Position numbers and translations under genes: made by a program. A stretch of DNA of 64,000 nucleotides from Hyposmocoma kahamanoa (Eukaryota > Arthropoda > Insecta > Lepidoptera > Cosmopterigidae), in assembly GCF_003589595.1 (NCBI RefSeq), contig NW_020653391.1, positions 4,856,578 to 4,920,577 of the forward strand. The letters are read 5' to 3'. The notes below the pieces were generated by a model. That model worked only from the letters and a program-made list of their open reading frames with translations. It was not told the origin of the DNA and made no database searches. Positions 56,778-64,000 of this stretch are shown piece after piece. How positions within the stretch are numbered: position 1 is the stretch's first letter; each line of letters starts with the position of its first letter.

Positions 56778-57171
56778 TCTAAATCATAGGTTCCCAAACT
56801 TTTTTATTTCGTAAGCCACGTGCCAATTTTTTCTGTTTTGCCTTGACCTCCCGACCTTTCCAATATAGATTTTATTACAAATTCTTTACATTTAAATGTG
56901 TTTTTGACAGTTGCCACATTGCTAATCACTTTGATAAGTTGAACTTAAGGTTGAACTATAGTGTGAAAAGTAGGCATAAACTTGAAAAAACAAAAAAGTT
57001 ACGTTTTATACATCATATATTATAACCGAATATATCTCCAGATCTTGTGTATTATATAAGTACATTAGCACTGTCTGTGTAACGTAGATTATTCCATTTA
57101 TGGAAAATCAACGTTTTAGTTTTGAGTCTATATCGACCCCGGGGTCGATGTAAACCACTTTTAGAATCATC
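56778..57171. mobile_element. hAT-like element filling intron 4
   Basis: The left end CATAGGTTCCCAAACTTTTT and right-end inverse CGATGATTCTAAAAGTGG are loosely matching. ATCTAAAT and ACCTAAAT on the outside look like an 8-bp duplication with one change. The interior has CCCGGGGTCGATGTAAACCA. The right end also occurs at about 52205-52255. Confidence 0.55.
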
Positions 57172-57193
57172 GACCTAAATAAACTTGTTTCAG

Positions 57194-57344
57194 GTCAGTC
57201 GGAGTTGGGTGCAGTAGTGCCATTGGTGTTCCTTAACTCGGGGTTAGGCACACCGCTGCTGCCACACACGCTGGAGTGCGCAGACTTCGAGGCGGCGCTC
57301 GAAGCCGCATCGCCCGAAACAGATCGCACACTGCTTAACAAGTG
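57194..57344 (+). CDS. NWD-like STAND protein, coding exon 5
   Basis: Acceptor AACTTGTTTCAG, donor AAGTG|GTTAGT. Encodes residues 187-235: QSELGAVVPLVFLNSGLGTP LLPHTLE, then ADFEAALEA and DRTLLNKW. In NWD relatives this is the strand with the ligand-like 'FV.L(L)G.KYG' loop, an acidic (E/D)FE segment and the helix leading to WY. The KYG loop is replaced by SGLGTP. W236 is split across the next intron. Confidence 0.85.
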
Positions 57345-57767
57345 GTTAGTACCTGGTGTCCTGATAAACAAAGCGGTTTATTTAGGATGTTCCACAAAAT
57401 GTATTGACATTAAAGTGCCTCTACACTTAGGGACATCACAGCACGCAATGGCAACAATATACCACGACCAAAGCGTACACCAGCCCGTTACACCATGATA
57501 TAAGCAATGTTATCCGCGTAATGGAGATTTATTCTGTCATAACTAACGTACTTAATCGACATTTTCAGTGACATTGAGCGAAACGAGATCTACAGTCCTC
57601 TATATAAGCGCTTTTTCTTATTTCTTATTTATTTTCAGTTTTATTGTTAAGCAAAATCCGCGCAACTCACATTTTTTTAAAGAAAAAAACTTTAAGTGCC
57701 TATATCTCGCTACCAAAATACAAATGCGTTAGTTATGACTGCTGTTAGATAATTTTCCAAAACAAGT

Positions 57768-57955
57768 TTTTTTTATGATACTAAGTGACGGGACGAACAA
57801 GTGGTGCGCCTGCTGATGAACGACACTCCTGTCCAGCAGCGGCAGTGGCACTCAGTTTTAAATTGCAAAGATCTGACGGGCACTACCACTGCGCTCGCCA
57901 CCCTGACACATGAGTTGCCATAAGTTGACAGGTTTCATGTGCCTATAGTTTTACA
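57768..57955 (+). repeat. Family B copy
   Basis: TTTTTATGATACTAAGTGAC, GGGACGAACAAGTGGTGCGC, AAATTGCAAAGATCTGACGG, CGCCACCCTGACACATGAGT; the 3' half is missing. In intron 5. Confidence 0.65.
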
Positions 57956-58334
57956 AGAAAAAAATCTGAACAATTGGAAAAATATAATTGGAAGGTTCAT
58001 ATTATGTTCTACGTTTAGACATAAATTTTTTGAAATTTTATTTAGCTTGAATTATAAAATAAAATTGTATAGCTAAAAGTAAGTTAGAATAAAACAAGAT
58101 TTGAAATGATTGGATAACGGCCATCTATTAGGTAAAAAAATCTTTACAATGGCTCCATGAACTATGATGGCTCCAATCGCTTTTGTTCCGTATCTCCAAC
58201 TTTTGACAGGTGTCAACTGTCAAATGTGGTAAAATATGGAACAAATATATTACGTGAAAAATATTCGGAAAAATATTATTTTATGAAAAATATGCATTTT
58301 TCGAAATGGAAATTTTCCATAACTCAACATTAGT

Positions 58335-58420
58335 TAAGAGTTAGGGTGAGAAAAGGCGAGCGTAATTTTGTGAGTTGTGGTTTGCGTTTTTTGAGTCTCG
58401 TAGTTTACGTCATGTTTGTG
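58335..58420 (+). mobile_element. Family I terminal fragment
   Basis: AAGAGTTAGGGTGAGAAAAG, GCGAGCGTAATTTTGTGAGT, TTTGCGTTTTTTGAG match the left arm of 16467-16807. Confidence 0.5.
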
Positions 58421-59574
58421 TCATTTTTGTCAGAGACAACTGCGGCAATGATTATAGAAAGTTGGAAAAGTAAGGCTTATTTATTGTGCATTATGTTATA
58501 GTATCTCTCTTTTTAACCTTTGACGTAAAAAGAGGGGCGGACGTTGCGAGTATAAGTATAGTACATTATTGCAGAGGCCAGAAAGTAAGAGATTGCTGGA
58601 CGAGTATGAGTACAAGTCAAGCAATCCCCATTCCCGCCGAGGCATAACAAAAGACTAAAGAGAGGAAAATGTGTAATAGACAAAGTATAAAAATATGAAT
58701 TACAATTTATACAACACAATTGCTAAAAGAAAATGTTATTGTTTTTCCAGGCACATTAATAGTAGTCTGCTCAACTTCTGATGATGTGTTTGAATGTGTT
58801 TTCGTTATCGCTCTTTTCACTAGCACTCATTTTCGCGACCAACATACAAAGAAAACGAAAAAACAAAAGAATACCAAAACGCTTTAGTTTAAATGTTACC
58901 GCCATTTTCTCGCAGTTGATTACATGAGTTTTTCTTTTGCCTGTTTACATAGTTAATTCTTACACATATCATAAACCCTCCATGAGGTGTTAAAAATCCG
59001 CAAATTACGGCCAGCATAAAGATAAACTGTTTTGTTAGAACAAATTTCTTATCTGTGAAAATGTTATTATTGCATAATATTAAGATTCGCTCTAGGCCTT
59101 TTGGAGGGAAAAGTGTCGTTTTTATTTTGACTTTCAATTATTTTGTGAAATCTAGTTTATAGTGGAATAGGATAGTGCTATTGTTCCTTAATCGAAGATT
59201 AAAAGCAAAATTATACGAATCTCGAAAATACCCGGATCGGCCTATTCTAAGGAATCCCGAGTCAATCCAAGCAAGGCGCCTCACATTGCCTACCCTCTTT
59301 GTGGCGGCCATATTTACATACAGAAACATAATTAAACGAAGACATTGCTCAAAAGACTTGTATCCAAGCCAAAATTATTAATAATAATGCGTAATATATA
59401 TATTACCAGCAAATTCGATTTTATTAATACATTGAAATTTCGAACATCTCTGAAAAACAAAACAATTTTATTCGACCTTAATTCTAATTTCAGTCGAGAT
59501 GAAGTTTTATTCGAAATTATATATCAATAGCAAGTCAATTTTGACAAATTTCACACGTTACTGAGGGTCGTATT
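58421..59574. other. Intron 5 segment, unassigned
   Basis: No exon, known repeat family or RNA gene was recognised. Confidence 0.4.
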
Positions 59575-59729
59575 CCAGAACTCTACTCAATGCTCAAGTC
59601 AGGATTTGAGTATGGTTTAAAGCACTCGAAATCATACTCAAGTCCCTGCCATTAGGGTCGTAGTTTCAGTGCTTGAAATCATACTAAAATCCTGATTTGA
59701 GCATTGAGTAGAGTTCTGGAATACGACCT
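59575..59729. mobile_element. Family F MITE
   Basis: GGGTCGTATTCCAGAACTCT with its inverse end; flanked by TGA (59572-59574) and TAA (59730-59732). Confidence 0.75.
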
Positions 59730-60324
59730 TAAATATTGAACGATGTGATAGTTGGGGTCTTCTCTAGTTTGTGTATGAATTTAAAAAAACCACCGTTGTG
59801 TGCACAGACTATTAGATGTTGTGTGACATGGGCTTAGACTATGGAAACCAATTTTTTCCAGTCTGGACATGGGTGAGAAAAGTTTATATTTGCCGCCATT
59901 TCGCCAGTCGTAACACGAGGTTCCTGAAGACATCATAGAGAGCTTATAATATTATGTGTATAGATGGAGCAGTGCATGTAACTGTACACAATTAGGCATT
60001 AAAACACTCGTGTGATGTTTTCATGTAACAGTCACATAAACTACTATTAGAGAAGTGGACTATAATGGATTTTCCTACTTACTTCGCAGGCGTTGGCCGG
60101 GAAGAAGTCGCAAAGTCCTTAAATGACAAACTTTCCGTCGTTTTTTGAAAGTAATGCAAACCTTTCCGAACATGTTTGAGAAAAAGTCTTTGTCTGTGTA
60201 TCTATCTACTGTATGTTTATAGGGAGACATTACAATTATAAATAAATGACCTTGATCTTATGCTGCAACCAGGACAGTTAGCAGACTGCCCAACTCCTGA
60301 GCTATTTACAGTAAAACTTATTTT

Positions 60325-60560
60325 TTATGCGACTTTAAAAAAGGAGGAGGTTCTCAATTCGACCAATTTTTTTTTTGTTTATGTTACGCAATTACTCAAG
60401 CATTTGTGAACCGATTTTGAAGATTCTTCTTTTTTATAGAAAGAGTATTTATTGGTCCCATTCAAACTTAAAGAAAATAATATTCCACCGGTAAGAGTGG
60501 TGGATAAAACTTGGAAAATATACATCTATATTCCACGGTTTTTGTTTTTTTATAAAAAAA
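60325..60560 (+). repeat. Family Q copy
   Basis: GCGACTTTAAAAAAGGAGGA, TATGTTACGCAATTACTC, TTTGTGAACCGATTTTGAAG, ATATTCCACCGGTAAGAGTG to AAAACTTGGAAAATATAC. Confidence 0.6.
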
Positions 60561-60879
60561 GTTATAATTATAATGATATAATGTTAATAATGTGCTAGAC
60601 AACCACACCAATTGGTCTCAAACTAAGGAATACCCTATAGTACCAGAGCAACGGAATACATTCCGGGGCACTTCCCAGAACACCCAGAAAAGTTCATTTC
60701 CTACTTCGGGACCTCTCCATCCGGTTCTCACAGTGCAAACCGTTGAGCCACCAAGGTCGTTAAACTATCATGTTTAAGCTCTTTAGTTGGCCTCGGCGAG
60801 TTGTTAGTTTACGAAATTTTAATCTAATATATTATTATTCTTAAATTGTTTTCTTTATTAACCCTTTTTCGACTAACAG

Positions 60880-61036
60880 GTACAGCCTGGATTCAAGCGT
60901 AACACCACCGTGCTACCGATTGGTTCGCGGCGCGCCTGCTCGCTGGCGTCGCGAGATGGCCAAAGCACTTAATGTGCTCGTGCGCACATTGCCGCTTGAA
61001 GCTTTGGACGCTTATCTTACCACTGTCGTCGAACAG
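60880..61036 (+). CDS. NWD-like STAND protein, coding exon 6
   Basis: Acceptor CCCTTTTTCGACTAACAG, donor GAACAG|GTATGC. Completes W236 and encodes YSLDSSVTPPCYRLVRGAPA, RWRREMAKALNVLVR and ALDAYLTTVVEQ (residues 237-288). WY..D.(N/S)(S/A)VP..Y.L is one of the most recognisable blocks of NWD1/NWD2 proteins and the main reason for the family call. It is followed, as in the family, by a helical segment ending in the (S/T).(I/V)E(D/Q)E stretch that runs into exon 7. Phase 0 at the 3' border. Confidence 0.9.
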
Positions 61037-61123
61037 GTATGCCGTCGTCCTTTGACCGCCGCAGGAGAATCGCTTCCCGTTGTTTATATGATGCAATCAA
61101 AGGACACAGTTGTCATAATTTAA

Positions 61124-61270
61124 ACTGCCTCTGTGTACGAATGGTTACAATGCTAGTCTGGCACGCAGAGTTCGAGGACTTGGGAGGTTCGATTCCCAGG
61201 CCGGGAGAAATATTTGTATGGCCGACATTTATTTCTTTCGTAAGTTTGGGTGTACTTTATGTTTGTCTAT
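61124..61270 (+). mobile_element. Family A SINE, 3' truncated
   Basis: ACTGCCTCTGTGTACGAATG, GGTTCGATTCCCAGGCCGGG, ATTTCTTTCGTAAGTTTGGG to TTTGTCTATGTG; the tail is replaced by the start of family B. Confidence 0.75.
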
Positions 61271-61470
61271 GTGTTTTTTTATAATATCAAATGACGGCAC
61301 GAACAAGTCGTGCGCCTGGTGGTAAGCTACAAGCCTGTCCGTAACAGTTGTAGTGCTACTCAGAGCTTTAAGTCGCAAAGATCTAAGGGACACTCCCAAT
61401 GCGCCCGTCACCCTGAGACATATGTTGACAAGTTCCATGTGCTTGTAATTTCACCAGCACCCTTATCATG
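61271..61470 (+). repeat. Family B copy
   Basis: TTTTTTATAATATCAAATGA, CGTGCGCCTGGTGGTAAGCT, CCCGTCACCCTGAGACATAT, TTCACCAGCACCCTTATCAT. It follows the truncated SINE without a gap. Confidence 0.7.
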
Positions 61471-61938
61471 TGTGCCTATGGGTTACCCTACAAGAAAAGA
61501 AAAACAGAAAAAAAAATAACGACCTCCGCGGGCAAGTGGCTTGCGCACCGGTTTTTGTAGGTCGCCATCTCTGAGGTCTCGGGTCCCATCCCCGGCCGGG
61601 TCAATGTAGAAAACCTTAACTTTTCTATATTGTGTCAAAAAATAAAATAAATAATACTACATCCAGTATATACCTATACTATCTGTGAATCAATCGAATG
61701 GCCGATATCTGCCTTTGAAAATATGGTCTTAAAAATTCCTCTCTTTCTTTTTTTTACTTCGGGACTTAATCATATATAAGTAAAACATTTTTTAATTCCG
61801 ACGTATTGCACCGTCAATGGTCTCTATGGGAGTCGAGATAATTAAAATATGTTTTATACATGATTAAGTCCCGAACTAAAAATCGAATAATGTGCGAAAA
61901 GTTTAAATAAAAGTATTCATGTCAATCATTAATACAAA

Positions 61939-62040
61939 GATGGAACATGAAGAAAAATTCCTTCGATCTCACAGGACTCGAACCTATTTCTGGTTTTGCC
62001 AATCTAGGGCAACCGCTCTACCAACTGAGCTACATATCTG
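61939..62040 (-). mobile_element. Family P tRNA-like SINE head
   Basis: Minus strand: GTAGCTCAGTTGGTAGAGCG (box A region), TTGCCCTAGATTGGC, GGTTCGAGTCC (box B), then GAAGGAATTTTTCTTCATGT. It keeps clear tRNA-like internal promoter boxes, but the acceptor stem does not pair. Confidence 0.6.
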
Positions 62041-62766
62041 TTGATCTGATGAGCAGTTCTTACCCGTTTGTCTATGCGTGCGTTACAGATTTTTGTTTTT
62101 GGTTTTAACGCCTTTTTTGGCGTAGCGCCATCTGGAGAAATGTATGAAAGTTTTTCTTCGCTCAACCAGGTACCATTACAGCTACCAGAGGTTGACAAGA
62201 AATGTCGATGATGATGTTAATGATTCTTTGTGTTCGATCTTTGTGTTAATTATAACTGTAGTGTATGCGACTTGACATACGTACACTCTGTCTCGTGTGT
62301 CCATGCGTGGGTATTCTCATTCGGTATCACGAGAGCCTTTAGCGAGAGTGGACGGAGAGTTACGTCATGTAAGACAGTGCCGAGCCAGTGTTCTCAGGAA
62401 AGGAAGCAAACGTAACAATAACAAAGTAGTGGAAAAGTTTCAATAACATAAACGAATATTAATATGGAAACGAGTATTAAAACTTCGTAATATTCATTAC
62501 CTACAATAAATACTTTTTCATTCTTCTACTTACCACATAGCTGGCACAAAACGTAACCGCTCTGACCGCGTTACTATTACCCGCCGTTGAGTTCTCAAGC
62601 TTGCAAGTGTTGGTTCACGATGTTAGCGGAACCATCGTAATAATCGCAAAGCTCAAACAATCCAAAAATCCCCACATAAACAAACTGTTCCTGCTCCGGC
62701 CGCTAACCTGAGTCCTAAGACTAATATAAACAGAGAAAACTGACGTAACCCAACTTTACTATATAG

Positions 62767-62925
62767 GAGGTGCAACACACAGTACTTCTCAGCGTCGAAG
62801 CGGCGCGGCGATGCGTGTGGGTATCACGAGCAGGTGCCCCCCCACCAGAGCCCCCCGATGTGCTTGACTCCGCACATCATCAAGAATTGCAGCGAAGGTT
62901 GAATACCTTACAAAAAGATTTAAGG
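62767..62925 (+). CDS. NWD-like STAND protein, coding exon 7
   Basis: Acceptor ACTTTACTATATAG, donor TTAAGG|GTAAGT; phase 0 at both ends (53 codons, residues 289-341). Encodes EVQHTVLLSVEAARRCVWVS RAG, a proline run PPPEPPDVLD, then a charged helix HHQELQRRLNTLQKDLR. An AG three bases further in is avoided because only the first keeps the EQ-EV junction. Confidence 0.85.
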
Positions 62926-63103
62926 GTAAGTATATTTTTGTTTCTTGACATAAACGAATCTAAGTCGCTTACAAATTACCAAATAGAACAGGCAATATTA
63001 TGTATTTACTCACTGGCCTTAAGATGGGAATATTTCACAAGGGTGAAAGAGTTCGTTCGAGCTTACTTAATACATTTTTAGTTAAACAATTTGTTCCTCG
63101 CAG

Positions 63104-63294
63104 CTCCACCTTTGCGAACGCAACATAATCCGAGCGAGCATACGAGGACGGACAGGGACCGCTTCTGCGCCATGCAGCGACGACGAATATGCGGAGACCC
63201 TTAGAGTCGCCATGAGCGACCGACTGGACGCCATCTTGGATACTTTAGTCGCAGAGAGCGAAGTCCCAGCGGGATATAACGGAATCCCTTCTAG
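63104..63294 (+). CDS. NWD-like STAND protein, coding exon 8 (gene continues)
   Basis: Acceptor TTTGTTCCTCGCAG, donor TCTAG|GTACAG. Encodes residues 342-404: LHLCERNIIRASIRGRTGTA SAP, acidic SDDEYAETLR, then VAMSDRLDAILDTLVAESEV. Two bases are carried into the next exon, which lies beyond 64000. The total read here is 404 residues plus a partial codon. NWD family members run well over 1000 residues, so the NACHT ATPase with its P-loop and the WD40 repeats are expected downstream and cannot be checked in this window. Confidence 0.8.
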
Positions 63295-63354
63295 GTACAG
63301 TGGGCAAAATAATTAATCATTTATTGATTCATTCTTAGGTTCTAAAACTGTGTT

Positions 63355-63595
63355 TTCAGATGTAAATCGCGTATATTTGTTTTTTCAAACAAACCAACCT
63401 TTCGGGCCCTTTACAGGTCCCATGGTCACGGTTGTGCTGAGGTGGTAAAATGTTCAACCAGTTATGTCTAATATTAATATAAATCACCCCTTTTTTGTTT
63501 TTTTTTTAATGTGGTTTGTTAGAAAATAAAATATACCAATAATAATTTCATTTCCTATGTGTAACAATCGCGAAAACTTAAGACGTGGTGTCTAT
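63355..63595 (+). mobile_element. Family E element with an unusual centre
   Basis: TAAATCGCGTATATTTGTTT, TTTCGGGCCCTTTACAGGTC, then a non-palindromic centre (AAATGTTCAACCAGTTATGT) shared with 32460-32530, then TAATTTCATTTCCTATGTGT and ACAATCGCGAAAAC. Confidence 0.65.
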
Positions 63596-63938
63596 TTGTT
63601 TTTTTCGAACAAACGGCTGACGCGGTAGTGGGTAAAAACGTTTGTTTGAAATTTTTGTTGTTATTATTTCGAAGTTTTACATATTATTTTACACAATGTT
63701 ACTTAGTTATACAATAAGTCAGTATAAGTACAAAAAAGGATGGCGAAAGCTGACCCAAAATCAACGAAGAGCCGTTCATGGACTTAAATAGTATTGATAG
63801 GTTTCTTTAATGCACGTCGTCAAAAACACTGGGTCACAAAATACACGGAATGTCGCCATCCTTCTTTAGTGCTAATAAATGTTTGAACCCATGTTAATAC
63901 TAAAATATTTTCTTTTTTTTGAAAACTGACTTAAATGT

Positions 63939-64000
63939 AATGAAATGAAATGAAAATGAAATGAAATGAAATGAAATGAAATGAAATGAAATGAAATGAA
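63939..64000. repeat. (AAATG)n microsatellite at the window edge
   Basis: Perfect AAATG pentamers after one AAAATG unit, running to the end of the window. Confidence 0.95.

Noticed and set aside
61960..62035. tRNA gene candidate on the minus strand
   Set aside because: Boxes A and B are clear, but acceptor-stem pairing fails and the flank GAAGGAATTTTTCTTC recurs in family P copies.
62767..62769. Alternative acceptor three bases into NWD exon 7
   Set aside because: It would remove one glutamate from the conserved EQ-EV junction; the first AG is favoured, although both keep the frame.

Overview
The window is eukaryotic nuclear DNA and almost certainly lepidopteran (moth or butterfly). Coding sequence is sparse and split by GT..AG introns. 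The rest is AT-rich and full of short inverted-repeat elements, tRNA-derived SINEs with (TTA)n tails and decayed LINE pieces (RTE-, CR1- and R1-like) of the kinds common in Lepidoptera. There is no prokaryotic organisation, no CRISPR array and no rRNA. A run of 10 N at 27282-27291 marks an assembly gap.

Two host genes can be reconstructed by hand, and they point away from each other with 628 bases between their start codons. (1) On the minus strand, 9369 down to 2299, four coding exons in compatible phases give a predicted 329-residue SNAG-type C2H2 zinc-finger protein of the Snail/Scratch superfamily. It has an N-terminal SNAG-like start (MPKCFI), a lysine-rich middle exon and three C-terminal fingers, the last of C2HC type. 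(2) On the plus strand, from 9998 past the right edge, eight coding exons encode the first 404 residues of an NWD1/NWD2-like (NACHT and WD repeat) STAND protein. Its tiny first exon begins MGNSCSS, a likely N-myristoylation/palmitoylation signal, and is separated from exon 2 by a 35.8 kb intron. The NACHT and WD40 parts must lie beyond 64000.

Layout: 1-2298 repeats and a LINE tail; 2299-9369 zinc-finger gene with introns made largely of nested inverted-repeat elements; 9370-9997 presumed bidirectional promoter with a GC-rich core; 10066-45873 intron 1 of the NWD-like gene (first 4.7 kb repeat-poor, the rest a mosaic of repeats); 45874-63294 NWD-like exons 2-8; 63295-64000 start of the next intron, ending in an (AAATG)n microsatellite.

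The repeats can be grouped into families from this window alone. A is a tRNA-derived SINE. B is an interspersed repeat with about 20 copies. C is a palindromic MITE of about 180-200 bp. D is a TIR element that carries C inside it. E is a hairpin element flanked by 10-14 bp direct repeats. F is a MITE with TNA target duplications. P is a second tRNA-like SINE. Q is an interspersed repeat beginning with an 'ACCGACTT' head. Several single elements have recognisable target-site duplications: 8 bp at 19714-20868, 10 bp at 3337-4121, TTA at 37154-37572 and TAA at 54952-55283. Repeat letters are local labels, not database names. All gene models are predictions from reading frames, splice sites and motif recognition.
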